Assembly (NCBI GenBank): GCA_049840835.1
Contig: JASGJG010000003.1
Span: 744,001-808,000, forward strand
Length of the DNA stretch: 64,000 bases
Direction of reading: 5' to 3'
Source of the DNA: JANLTX01 sp049840835
GTDB taxonomy: Bacteria > Armatimonadota > Armatimonadia > Armatimonadales > Armatimonadaceae
This document shows positions 1 to 7,458 of the stretch, piece by piece. How positions within the stretch are numbered: the stretch's first letter is position 1; each line of letters starts with the position of its first letter. Both the position numbers and the translations under genes were made by a program. Below the pieces are notes generated by a model. That model had not been told where the DNA came from and ran no database searches. It saw nothing but the letters and a program-made list of their open reading frames with translations.

Positions 1-164
1 GCATCTTTGCCCACACCTCCACGCGCAACCTGCCGTCTATCGCCCTTCTGAAGAAGGTTGGGTTCGTTCCAGAGGGAGTACTGCGCCAGGATAGCAAGCG
101 CGATGGACAGTGGGACGATACAGCCCTGATGGCGATCTTGCCGACCGATTTCACATCAAAGTAG
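1..164 (+). CDS. GNAT family N-acetyltransferase, C-terminal part (cut by window start)
   Basis: An open frame starting at base 3 runs without interruption to a TAG at 162-164. It contains N-L-P-S-I-A-L-L-K-K-V-G-F followed by V-P-E-G-V-L-R. This is the usual end of RimJ/RimL-type acetyltransferases, where the acetyl-CoA-binding helix (N-x-x-S-x-x-x-L-x-K-x-G-F) leads into the last beta strands. About 53 residues are visible and the N-terminus lies outside the window. The substrate (ribosomal protein, small molecule or other amine) cannot be told from this part. Confidence 0.75.
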   Translation, partial: IFAHTSTRNLPSIALLKKVGFVPEGVLRQDSKRDGQWDDTALMAILPTDFTSK

Positions 165-225
165 TACTGTCTACCCGCCTTTTAAGAAACTTTCATAGTT
201 GGGGGGCATAACGGAGTTGCCCAAT

Positions 226-1503
226 ATGCCTGTACCACTTCGAGTTCTAATCTGCCTGGTGCTGGCGCTGCTGCCTTATAGCCGCGCCTGGAGCCACCCC
301 ATGCCCAGCACCGAGGTTCGACTGCGGCTGAAGGACGATGGCATAGAGGCGCGGCTCCTACTGCCGATTATCGAGCTGAAGCTGGGCTGGCAGAAGCCGC
401 TGCCGATGAGTGCGAAAGAGACGGTGGCGCAGTACGGGGAGGAGCTGAAGGGCTATGTGACCGCCCATATCCACCCCACCGCGCCGGATGGCCGCCCATG
501 GACAGTGGTTATTCGGTCCGTAACCCCTATCGAGGAGCAAATTCCCGATGTGCAGGTAGACGCGGTCTTAGTGCCGCCGCCGGGCGCTCCGGCGGATAAG
601 CTCACCCTGGACTACGATGTGATTCTACACCAGCTCATCACGCACTCGGCTATCGTGTCTATCGAGAAGGACTGGCGCAACGGCCTTATCGACGGCAAAC
701 CTATCCTGCTGGGCACGCTCACGGATGTCAGCCACAGGATTGATATCGACCGCAGCCGGGGGAGCTGGTTTCAGGGCTTCAAAGCGGTCTTCGTGCTCGG
801 TATGCGCCATATCGCAGAGGGCACCGACCACCTGCTGTTCCTGCTCGCGCTATTGCTGCCGGTGCCGCTGGTGGTCACGGCGGGGCGCTGGGGTGGGCCG
901 GATAGTACGCCATCCAGCCTGAAGAAAATCCTCAAGGTCGTGACTGCGTTTACGCTGGGGCACTCCATCACGCTGCTTTTAGGGGCTACGGGCTGGGTGC
1001 GGCTACCGAGTCGGCCCGTGGAAATCTGCATAGCGCTCTCTATCTTCGTCTCCGCGCTCCATGCCCTCCGGCCTCTCTTCCTGCGCCGCGAGGCATTGAT
1101 AGCCGCGGGCTTCGGGCTGGTCCATGGGCTGGCGTTTGCCAGCACTTTAACCGAGATCGGGTTCGGCCCGGCCACGCTCGCGCTGAGTATCCTGGGCTTC
1201 AACCTGGGCATAGAGGTCGTACAGCTCTTAGTCGTCGCCGTCACCGTGCCGTGGCTACTCCTGCTGAGTCGCACCCGCTTCTATAGTCCCTTCCGGGTAG
1301 GCGGTGCGGCCATGGCAGCAATCGCGTCTCTCGGCTGGCTTTTGGAGCGTCTGACCGGCGCCTCCAATCGGGTTACAGTCGTGGTAGAAGTCCTTGCTCG
1401 CCACGCCATCTGGTTCCTGGCCGGACTCGCCGTCTATGCCATCGTCGCCACGCTACTCTCCCGGAAAACGAAAGTGCCCCAGGAAGACATAGCGGCCCCT
1501 TAG
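226..1503 (+). CDS. HupE/UreJ-type membrane protein
   Basis: A protein of about 425 residues with an N-terminal signal segment (LRVLICLVLALLPYSRAWSH), a soluble periplasmic part of about 170 residues, and then six or seven membrane segments. The membrane half has the HupE/UreJ signatures GMRHIAEGTDHLLFLLALL, TLGHSITL and LVHGLAFAS, with conserved His, Asp and Gly residues. Family members are linked to nickel or cobalt uptake and hydrogenase or urease maturation. Many, like this one, carry an extra periplasmic domain, sit away from such enzymes and have no proven substrate. A TTG at 199 would add nine residues; the ATG at 226 is preferred because GGAG lies about ten bases upstream. It converges on the next gene with an 11-bp gap. 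Confidence 0.75.
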   Translation: MPVPLRVLICLVLALLPYSRAWSHPMPSTEVRLRLKDDGIEARLLLPIIELKLGWQKPLPMSAKETVAQYGEELKGYVTAHIHPTAPDGRPWTVVIRSVTPIEEQIPDVQVDAVLVPPPGAPADKLTLDYDVILHQLITHSAIVSIEKDWRNGLIDGKPILLGTLTDVSHRIDIDRSRGSWFQGFKAVFVLGMRHIAEGTDHLLFLLALLLPVPLVVTAGRWGGPDSTPSSLKKILKVVTAFTLGHSITLLLGATGWVRLPSRPVEICIALSIFVSALHALRPLFLRREALIAAGFGLVHGLAFASTLTEIGFGPATLALSILGFNLGIEVVQLLVVAVTVPWLLLLSRTRFYSPFRVGGAAMAAIASLGWLLERLTGASNRVTVVVEVLARHAIWFLAGLAVYAIVATLLSRKTKVPQEDIAAP

Positions 1504-1514
1504 TCGCGGGGCAT

Positions 1515-2240
1515 TCAGTCTGGAGATGGGCACTCTGTCTCTATAGCGGTCAGAAACGCCTGGGCAATCAGATGGGTATACTTTCCCTCAGTAGTACTAT
1601 TTCCATCAAGCTGCCATTGGTACTGCTTGACTAGCACACTGGCGGCAACCTGTATCCATGCTGGATTGGATTGTTCTTCTGAGCAACATAAGATGCTTCG
1701 GGCTCCACGAGTACAGCCATAAATCAACCAATATATGGCGGCAATTTCTGGCGGATAATTCTGGTTCCGGAACTGCCTTGCATTCGACTCAAGCTCCGCC
1801 CATCTTCGGGGGCTCGCCGCCAGATCAGCGCTATCGCATAAGTTATACATCTGGATGACAGACTGATAGCTTCTCCATCTTCGGCCTGACCCCTCTGCTT
1901 TCACAGGCTCAATGAGCGGTCGCAGGGATTCCTGAAGAAACGTCCGGAATATATTTCTGAAGAGGCCCCAATTACCTGCTCGCTCGGGGTAATTGAGTGA
2001 TATGTCCGTCAAAGCGACTTCACATCGCATAGAGAAGGTTGGGAGGTACGGAGAATTTTCCTGAAGCATTTCCGCTATGCACCAGAAGTATAAATATGTA
2101 GTCCAGGCTGGTATCCCTAATTTCTGGATGCGATAGTAATCCTCTCCTAGAGGATCCTCCTGATTGTCATATCCCGAACTGATGTCAGGTACCAGCGGCA
2201 TGATGGCAGTCCTCCAGTTCTGCTCCTGAGCAGAATCCAT
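1515..2240 (-). CDS. Uncharacterised cassette protein, copy A (paralogue of 8644-9393)
   Basis: A 241-residue soluble protein of no family I recognise. It is clearly paralogous to the protein at 8644-9393. Both have a short N-terminal W-x(6)-M-P segment, then a block reading G-[IL]-P-x-W, P-Y-L-P-T-F-[SA]-[MI]-R and E-V-A, and both end in a conserved [IL]-A-Q-A-[FL]...E-T-[EQ]-C-P-[SE]-P. No signal peptide or membrane segment is visible. Even the DNA just upstream of the starts is similar (GGCATAATC then [CG]GA). It is the last gene of a minus-strand group: Cys-rich secreted protein (2604-3077), 97-aa protein (2298-2591), then this one. Its role is unknown. Confidence 0.7.
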   Translation of the reverse strand: MDSAQEQNWRTAIMPLVPDISSGYDNQEDPLGEDYYRIQKLGIPAWTTYLYFWCIAEMLQENSPYLPTFSMRCEVALTDISLNYPERAGNWGLFRNIFRTFLQESLRPLIEPVKAEGSGRRWRSYQSVIQMYNLCDSADLAASPRRWAELESNARQFRNQNYPPEIAAIYWLIYGCTRGARSILCCSEEQSNPAWIQVAASVLVKQYQWQLDGNSTTEGKYTHLIAQAFLTAIETECPSPD

Positions 2241-2297
2241 ACTCGGATTATGCCGCAGTTTCGCTATACATTGAGTCGCTGGACGGTGAGGAGTCGA

Positions 2298-2591
2298 CTA
2301 GAGTTTGACTTTGTATTTCTCTAGCACCTCGGCGAATCGGGTAGCATCCAGGTCTTCCCAGACCGAACCATTGTTGGTGGCTATCACGCGGCGGCCATCC
2401 ACGGCCCAGACGTTGATATCGGCGAACTTCCCCAGATGCACCACAGTGCAGAAGCCATCCCGCGCGACTCTATCCATGATGTCAATGGCGATGTCATTAC
2501 TACCGACCAGCGAGTAAATCTCCCCACTGGGGCTTTCGGTATCGAAGAAGCTAGTGGAGAGCGGGTCGGCAGGGGGGATTGTGTCGCTCAT
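2298..2591 (-). CDS. Hypothetical protein, middle gene of cassette A
   Basis: A 97-residue acidic protein with no signal peptide. Residues 1-20 look disordered (P and S rich). The rest alternates short beta-like and helical stretches, for example IDIMDRVARDGFCTVVHLGK and RRVIATNNGSVWEDLD. I do not recognise a family. It starts 12 bases after the stop of the Cys-rich secreted protein and ends 57 bases before the next start, so it is probably cotranscribed with both. The matching slot of the second cassette (9408-9677) holds an unrelated protein, so this position appears variable. Confidence 0.6.
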   Translation of the reverse strand: MSDTIPPADPLSTSFFDTESPSGEIYSLVGSNDIAIDIMDRVARDGFCTVVHLGKFADINVWAVDGRRVIATNNGSVWEDLDATRFAEVLEKYKVKL

Positions 2592-2603
2592 GGTCTGGTT
2601 TCT

Positions 2604-3077
2604 CTAGCCACCTGCGCACTTGGGGCAGGGTTGCCGCTGCTGCCCTGTTGCGTGCCCTTCGTTGTACCGGCAGTCTTGTTTATAGTGGTAGTAGATATTG
2701 CCTCCCATCATGTAGACAGGGCCACTATGGGGAATGCCTGGAGTCGACATTGACGCTGGAGAAGGCGTAGCAATCGGTGCTGAAATTGGCCCAGGATTCC
2801 CACCTGCACACTTGGGACAAGGCTGTGGCTCCTTTAGCTTACGCGCCTTTTCGTCCCAGTACCAGCAATCCTTTTTAAAGTGGAAGTACTGATTTCGGCG
2901 TCCTGCAATCATGTAGACTCTGCCTCCCTCTGGCGAGGGGGAAGCAGCGGGTATGGGCGCTGGCTGAATAGCGATAGTAGGAGGAGGCATGGAGTTCTGC
3001 CTGGCTTTATAAGTGCTGCCAGAGATCAGGAGCAGGGTGCCGATTATCAGGGCAAATTCCAGAGAGGTTAGTTTCAT
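2604..3077 (-). CDS. Membrane-anchored or secreted protein with two YHxxxC...PCxxC domains
   Basis: A 157-residue protein. An N-terminal hydrophobic segment (FALIIGTLLLISGSTY) serves as a signal or anchor, followed by a Pro/Ala-rich linker. Two repeats of a small domain lie at about residues 53-92 and 119-157. Each reads V-Y-M...Y-[FH]-x-x-K-x-D-C, then a spacer, then Q-P-C-P-K-C-A-G-G. The pattern His-x3-Cys plus Cys-x2-Cys suggests a small zinc-binding ribbon outside the membrane, like the short Ada-type or YHxxxC domains attached to many secreted bacterial proteins. It is first in cassette A; the homologue in cassette B (9681-10083) has a single such domain. Partner or ligand unknown. Confidence 0.65.
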   Translation of the reverse strand: MKLTSLEFALIIGTLLLISGSTYKARQNSMPPPTIAIQPAPIPAASPSPEGGRVYMIAGRRNQYFHFKKDCWYWDEKARKLKEPQPCPKCAGGNPGPISAPIATPSPASMSTPGIPHSGPVYMMGGNIYYHYKQDCRYNEGHATGQQRQPCPKCAGG

Positions 3078-3478
3078 TGAGTAATGCCGACTTCTCTCAA
3101 ATCAATACCTCTGCATCACTACATTGTCAAGAGGCAAAAACGGCTCCAGGGCAGCAACAAAGGCCACGCTAGAATTTCAGGCTTTTATTCCATCCGGATT
3201 AAAGAGATAAGCGGCAATGGACGGAAGATAGAAGTGCAGCGGAAGGGGATCTTGAATCCCCTCCCACTACATTCCATTTAGGGGTAAAAAGAGTATACCA
3301 GAAATTCGTTGTTGCAATGTCTATATAAGACAAGAAATAATCTATTTTTCAGAAATAATTGTTTTTGAGATAGTTTATTTTGTTAATTATAGGGAATATA
3401 GTGAAAAATAGATCGTGGAAATATTAAAATGGGAACTTGTTTGTGGGTTGTGCGATATATTCTGGTTGAGTAAGATGT
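3078..3478. other. AT-rich intergenic stretch with one hairpin
   Basis: About 400 bases between two minus-strand genes. A hairpin with a 7-bp core (AGGGGAT and ATCCCCT, loop CTTGA) lies at 3244-3262. It has no T-run on either strand, so it is not an obvious terminator. The rest, especially 3300-3470, is strongly AT-rich. Short open frames occur, but none has a plausible start region. The promoter for the 2604-3077 gene is expected here. Confidence 0.4.
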
Positions 3479-3709
3479 TTATGGGCTTGGGGTTGCGGCG
3501 ATTGCACTGATAACTGGCACTGTTTCACTGTCTGCATGGGCCAAAGAGGGGTTTACATCACTGAGGGCATTGCCCACTTCGATGCTCCTATCCGAGCCTT
3601 TGGAAGCTAGGGTTGCTGCTTGCCGGTTGAGTGCTGCCGTATAGCAGCCCGGACACAGGTGATCTGTATCTGGCTCCATAGGCTTGCCGCATCCAACACA
3701 AGTACTCAC
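3479..3709 (-). CDS. Small zinc-ribbon-like protein
   Basis: A 76-residue protein beginning with C-V-G-C-G-K-P-M, then H-L-C-P-G-C, that is two Cys-x2-Cys knuckles about 12 residues apart. This is a typical small zinc ribbon. The remaining 50 residues are polar and low-complexity, ending in alternating A, T, S and P. No catalytic motif is present. It is isolated on the minus strand between an AT-rich stretch and a plus-strand gene. The N-terminal motif supports a real gene; the tail could be non-conserved. Confidence 0.5.
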   Translation of the reverse strand: MSTCVGCGKPMEPDTDHLCPGCYTAALNRQAATLASKGSDRSIEVGNALSDVNPSLAHADSETVPVISAIAATPSP

Positions 3710-3861
3710 GATTCTTACTCCGTGACTGAGTAGCGAACAAGGTCAGAAATAGTTCCCCAGATGAAGAGGGAATCGGACCTGCGGGCAGGAATAGTGTTAA
3801 CAAATTTGCGGATGCGTCGGGGCAGCTCGCTTAACTTCAGATAGCGATAAGGAATGTGCCG

Positions 3862-4107
3862 ATGAATAGGAGCGAACCGTTAACCCAGCAGGAACTTTTG
3901 AATACTCTGGCGTCCGCAGCCAGCACCGCGCAAGATCATGCTCTGGACCTTGCCCGAGCCATTCGTACCATCCCTCAGAATCTGAATGATCCTGAGGCAA
4001 TAAAGGAGCTACTCTCTCAGCTGGAGAGCAAAGCTATCGACCTCCAGTTTCGGCTCCAGGTAATGGAAGATACCGCCATAAAACTCGGAGCGCGGAGTGC
4101 GGCTTAG
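3862..4107 (+). CDS. Small helical hypothetical protein
   Basis: A protein of about 81 residues, predicted to be nearly all helix (for example EAIKELLSQLESKAIDLQFR), with no Cys and no membrane segment. A GTG at 3856 would add two residues. AAGGA at about 3849-3853 could serve either start. It ends four bases into the 3' end of the convergent response regulator gene at 4104-4826. No family is recognised; the composition suits a small coiled adaptor. Confidence 0.5.
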   Translation: MNRSEPLTQQELLNTLASAASTAQDHALDLARAIRTIPQNLNDPEAIKELLSQLESKAIDLQFRLQVMEDTAIKLGARSAA

Positions 4108-4826
4108 CTTGCCTTGAGCCAGTCCTGGGCCATAGCGTAGTGGATCAAATCGACCCGGTTGTTCAGGCTCTGCTTTTTCATGGCTCTGGCTTTATGGGTC
4201 TCTACGGTCTTGACACTGATACTGAGCTGCGTGGCGATCTCTTTGTTGGAGTAGCCCTGCGCCAGTAGCTTCAGGATAGCCTGCTCTCGCTCGGAGAGGG
4301 CCGCGCCTTTGTCTGCGGGGGGATGGTTCGCCGGGTGGTGGTGCAGTAGCTCCAGGAGGCTATTGCCCAGCTCCGGGTCGACATAGACACCGCCTTTGAG
4401 CGTGGCATGAATCGCTCGGATGAGCTCGGTGGCTGGGGACGATTTCAAGACATACCCGCTGGCACCGGCCTGGAAGAGGTCACGCAGGCAGTCACGGCCC
4501 AGAAGCGTGGAGAGCACAAGCACCTTGATAGCGGGCCACCGATTCCGGATACTCTCCGTGGCCTGCATTCCCTCACAGCCGTCGGTGAAGGCATCGATAA
4601 TCACCATGTCTGGAAGGGCACGCCCTATCTTCTGGTAGAGACTATTGCTATAGTGGGAGACACCGACTACGGTGAGGTCCTTCTGACGCTCCAGCAGGTC
4701 CGGTAGCGCATCGCGAAGCAGGCAAGGATCATCGACTAGAAAAAGGCGATGGCGGCTGTCGGCACCCTTTTCCGAAGGCGGGGTAGCAGGCTCCAGGTTC
4801 GGCTGGGAACGGCTATGGTCTGGCAT
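4104..4826 (-). CDS. NarL/FixJ-type response regulator 1
   Basis: A 240-residue two-domain regulator. Residues about 28-145 form a receiver: RLFLVDDP supplies the acidic pair, MVIIDAF carries the predicted phospho-Asp, and GYVLKSS carries the conserved Lys. Residues about 175-235 form a LuxR-type helix-turn-helix (LSEREQAILKLLAQGYSNKE, then KTVETHKARAMKK). A good ribosome binding site (AGGGAG) lies about seven bases before the ATG. It is the last of three paralogous regulators in the same direction, 4104-6590, and no histidine kinase is adjacent, so the kinase must be elsewhere. The residue after the acidic pair is Pro rather than the usual His, so the phosphorylation pocket may be altered. 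Confidence 0.88.
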   Translation of the reverse strand: MPDHSRSQPNLEPATPPSEKGADSRHRLFLVDDPCLLRDALPDLLERQKDLTVVGVSHYSNSLYQKIGRALPDMVIIDAFTDGCEGMQATESIRNRWPAIKVLVLSTLLGRDCLRDLFQAGASGYVLKSSPATELIRAIHATLKGGVYVDPELGNSLLELLHHHPANHPPADKGAALSEREQAILKLLAQGYSNKEIATQLSISVKTVETHKARAMKKQSLNNRVDLIHYAMAQDWLKAS

Positions 4827-4969
4827 GCGAATTCTCCCTATCCTGACGTTATATACGCAATATCCCCTCTGGTTTCGTAAGGATTATCCTGACACAGGAA
4901 GAAAAACGTATTTTACCCGGTCTACTGCCCTCTATGGCGACCGGGTGGTGCTTGAGCCGGTGGTGGAAT

Positions 4970-5044
4970 CTACAGGAAGAGCAGCAGAATGATGGAAAGG
5001 ACGATGATTGTCCGAGTCCGCTGACTTGTAAGTGCAGTGACCAT
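4970..5044 (-). CDS. Possible 24-residue membrane peptide
   Basis: In the 279-bp gap between two response regulators the minus strand encodes M-V-T-A-L-T-S-Q-R-T-R-T then a hydrophobic run IIVLSIILLLFL and a stop. This layout (short polar head, positive residues, one membrane helix at the very end) is typical of tiny membrane peptides. A perfect AGGAGG lies at 5077-5082. It is too far from this ATG but well placed for a CTG at 5065 in the same frame, so the start is uncertain. It could also be chance. Confidence 0.25.
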   Translation of the reverse strand: MVTALTSQRTRTIIVLSIILLLFL

Positions 5045-5105
5045 GCCGGGGAGTTCGTAGCGCAGAGTCGATAATCCTCCTATCTTATAAAAGTCACAAC
5101 AAGAA

Positions 5106-5801
5106 TTAATTGGTTTTTAGCCAGTCTTGAGCCATAGCGTAGTGAATCAGCTCCACCCGGCTATCCAGCGAGAGCTTGGTCATGGCGCGGGCTTTGTGGG
5201 TTTCCACGGTCTTGATGCTGATGCCCAGCTGCGCGGCGATTTCTTTGTTGGCATAGCCCTGCGCCACTTGCTTCAGAATGACTCCCTCGCGCTCCGAGAG
5301 CAGAGGGTTTCGGGTAGTGGGCGGAGTCTCTCGGCGGCGCAGCAGGTCCAGCAGGTTGTCACCCAGCCTGGGGTCCACATAGATGCCACCTTTGAGCGTG
5401 CTGCGAATCGCTTTGAGAATCTCGTCTGCCGAGGAAGACTTCAGCACGTAGCCGCTGGCGCCCGCCTGAAACAGCTCCCGCAGGTAGTTTTTATCTTGAA
5501 AGAGAGTGAACGCTACCACCTTGATCTGGGGCCACTCTCTCTTGATGGTCTCTGCAGTCTGGATACCGTTCCAGCCGTCCATGGAGATGTCCATGAGCAC
5601 CAGGTCAGGAAGTAGCTGTCGTATTTTGTGACAGGCGGGTTGCCCGGCACTGGCTTCCCCCACCACGGTCATGTCTTTCTGGCGGTCTATCAGGGCGGTC
5701 AGGCCCTGACGAATAATAAAGTGATCATCTACCAGGAAAAGGCGAGCCACCGTTGGCTCGAATAAAGGATCGAGTCGATCTTCTACCATATATGCAGGCA
5801 T
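5106..5801 (-). CDS. NarL/FixJ-type response regulator 2
   Basis: A 231-residue receiver plus LuxR-type HTH protein. The receiver has the canonical acidic pocket (LVDDH), phospho-Asp in LVLMDISMDG and Lys in GYVLKSS. The HTH reads LSEREGVILKQVAQGYANKE, then KTVETHKARAMTK. Of the three tandem paralogues this is the most canonical and so probably the best phosphoacceptor. It lies between regulators 1 and 3, separated from them by 279 and 75 bases. GAGAGG directly abuts the ATG at 5801, so the in-frame ATG at 5789 is an alternative start. No kinase or clear target operon is adjacent. Confidence 0.9.
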   Translation of the reverse strand: MPAYMVEDRLDPLFEPTVARLFLVDDHFIIRQGLTALIDRQKDMTVVGEASAGQPACHKIRQLLPDLVLMDISMDGWNGIQTAETIKREWPQIKVVAFTLFQDKNYLRELFQAGASGYVLKSSSADEILKAIRSTLKGGIYVDPRLGDNLLDLLRRRETPPTTRNPLLSEREGVILKQVAQGYANKEIAAQLGISIKTVETHKARAMTKLSLDSRVELIHYAMAQDWLKTN

Positions 5802-5876
5802 CCTCTCACGACGTGTTCCGTATGCGTGGGCCTACAGGCAGGTTGTCAGAATTTTCCTGACAAGAATAGGGGATTG

Positions 5877-6542
5877 TTAGGCCAGGCTCTCCAGGAGCCA
5901 CCCGTGCGCCAGTGCGTAGTGAATCAGGTCTACTCGGCTGGTGAGCGCCAGCTTGCGCATGAGCCTGGCTCTGGCCCTTTCCACGGATTCGATGCGAATC
6001 TCCAGCCGGTCCGCTATCTCCCGGTTGGAGAAGCCCCGGGCTACTTGCTTTCCAACACTCTCTTCCCGCGGAGAGAGCGCCTTACCGGAAGAGAGGGGAG
6101 CGAGTACAGGCGGAGGTGGCGGCTCCAGGAGCTCGGCAGCTAGAGCCGGGTCGATATAGGCTTGCCCATTTACGGTAGCGCGGATGGCCGCAAGCAGGGT
6201 ATCCACCCGAGACGATTTGGAGACATACCCGCTGGCGCCTGCCTGCAGCATCTTCTGCAGATAGCCCTGGTCTGCATGCAGGGTGAAGGCCAACACCCTG
6301 ACCTGGGGCCAGGCATGCGTGATGCGCCGGGTGGTCTCGATTCCGCCGGAGTCTTTCAGAGAGATATCCATGAGCACCAGGTCCGGAAGCAGGCGCCCGA
6401 TCTCCCGGAAGGCGAGCTCACCGCTATCCGCCTCCCCGACTACCACTATGTCTGCCTGGCGCTCTAGAAAAGTGCGCAGCTCCTTGCCGAGCAAGGGATG
6501 GTCCTCGGTTAGAAAAAGTCGATAGGGTGTCTCTATACCCAT
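5877..6542 (-). CDS. NarL/FixJ-type response regulator 3 (divergent HTH)
   Basis: About 221 residues. The receiver has the acidic pair (RLFLTEDHP), phospho-Asp in LVLMDISLKD and Lys in GYVSKSS. The LuxR-type HTH is less conserved: the recognition helix reads ESVERARARLMRKL where its paralogues have KTVETHKAR, so its DNA target is likely to differ. A longer frame begins at 6590, but the ATG at 6542 is preferred because AGGAGGGG sits about eight bases upstream. It is first in the run of three regulators. A structured RNA-like element lies 130 bases upstream (6674-6819), although the wobble pairs in that element favour the opposite strand. Confidence 0.87.
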   Translation of the reverse strand: MGIETPYRLFLTEDHPLLGKELRTFLERQADIVVVGEADSGELAFREIGRLLPDLVLMDISLKDSGGIETTRRITHAWPQVRVLAFTLHADQGYLQKMLQAGASGYVSKSSRVDTLLAAIRATVNGQAYIDPALAAELLEPPPPPVLAPLSSGKALSPREESVGKQVARGFSNREIADRLEIRIESVERARARLMRKLALTSRVDLIHYALAHGWLLESLA

Positions 6543-6673
6543 ACCGCACACCCCTCCTAATGGATTACCTGACTGCCTATTTTCCAGCAATAGAGCTTGC
6601 TGCGGCGTAGGGATTCACCTGACCACACTCCGGGAAATCCCCTTGTAGTGCGAATTAGGGCAGGGTATTTTGG

Positions 6674-6819
6674 GGGAGTCAAGACGCTGAGAGCTTCCAT
6701 GCTGCCAGCGTCTTGTCATGGGCCAGTAGAAGCAATAAAGAATAGGCCCGATTTCTACCGGCGGGCGTACATCCATGCCGGTATGTTCTTTAAGCGCGGC
6801 AGTAGATTTAACAGTTCCC
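6674..6819. ncRNA. Structured RNA-like element, copy A
   Basis: This stretch folds with the same architecture as 8531-8673. A closing helix joins GGGAG (6674-6678) to TTCCC (6815-6819). A perfect 10-bp hairpin P1 joins 6680-6689 to 6706-6715. An H-type pseudoknot pairs GGGCC (6720-6724) with GGCCC (6745-6749) and GTAGAA (6726-6731) with TTCTAC (6753-6758). A further hairpin joins CCGGC (6758-6762) to GCCGG (6777-6781). A 15-nt block (6792-6806) is identical to copy B. The paired bases differ between the copies while pairing is kept. G-U wobbles favour the plus strand, and a T-run follows at about 6834-6841. No known RNA family is recognised; function unknown. Confidence 0.5.
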
Positions 6820-7116
6820 AGTTTGTGAGAATTAATTTTTTTGGCGCCGAATCTATGTGTCAAGCCGAAAAATTAAATTTTCTGGTATTGCAATTCGTAT
6901 ACTTTTATTTGTTCTACTGAAACTACCAAAAGTAAGTTTGTGTAATAAAGACCGCATCTAAAAGCGATTGTAATAGGTACCCAAGGAACTATGAGAGAAG
7001 GAAAAACAGTAATTGGAAGATAATCTCTCTTAGAGTTTCCGTGTCGGGCTGTGCGTACACGGCTTCCCATAAATTGATTGGAACAAGAGGTAGAGATACA
7101 TTGAGGATCACAGATT

Positions 7117-7458
7117 ATGCCGAATTCTTTGCAGCGTTTTAAAGCGGATATCTTTCAAGCACTGGCACATCCTACGCGGGTAGCGATTGTAGAGCAGCTT
7201 CGTGAGGGAGAACTCACGGCGGGTACGTTAATCGAACGACTGGGATTGGAGCAGGCGAATGCTTCTCAGCATCTCGCTATCCTTCGCACGAAGAATATTG
7301 TAGTGAGCCACCGCGAAGGGAACCAGGTCTTCTATTCTATTCGAGATAAAGCCTTGATAGACGTGCTAGACATTCTCAAGCGCTACTTCTACCAGCATCT
7401 CAGTCAGACACAGGGAGTCATAGAAGAGCTACGAGAAGAGAGCCAGTCCGCACCTTAG
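7117..7458 (+). CDS. ArsR/SmtB-type winged-helix regulator
   Basis: A 113-residue single-domain repressor. The winged helix covers about residues 10-95, with FQALAHPTRVAIVEQL as the first helices and EQANASQHLAILR as the recognition helix, followed by the wing (VVSHREGNQVFYSI). It has no Cys residues or evident metal-site cluster, so it is probably a non-metal or non-classical member. The ATG follows a weak GAGG. It is monocistronic, and its stop overlaps the stop of the convergent PEP-CTERM gene by four bases. The AT-rich 300 bp upstream probably holds its own promoter and operator. Confidence 0.85.
   Translation: MPNSLQRFKADIFQALAHPTRVAIVEQLREGELTAGTLIERLGLEQANASQHLAILRTKNIVVSHREGNQVFYSIRDKALIDVLDILKRYFYQHLSQTQGVIEELREESQSAP

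Noticed and set aside
3244..3262. Hairpin considered as a terminator
   Set aside because: No T-run on either strand and it lies upstream of, not after, the gene at 2604-3077.
3084..3281. 65-residue plus-strand frame
   Set aside because: No ribosome binding site, no conserved features, and it contains the intergenic hairpin.
4407..6525. Long plus-strand frames opposite the three response regulators
   Set aside because: They are complementary-frame artefacts of GC-rich coding DNA and the receiver and HTH motifs are on the minus strand.
6615..6863. Minus-strand 82-residue frame sharing S-T-A-A-L with the end of 8644-9393, suggesting a third cassette copy
   Set aside because: The similarity extends past the stop codon of 8644-9393 and keeps base pairing rather than codons, so it is better explained by the shared RNA-like element.
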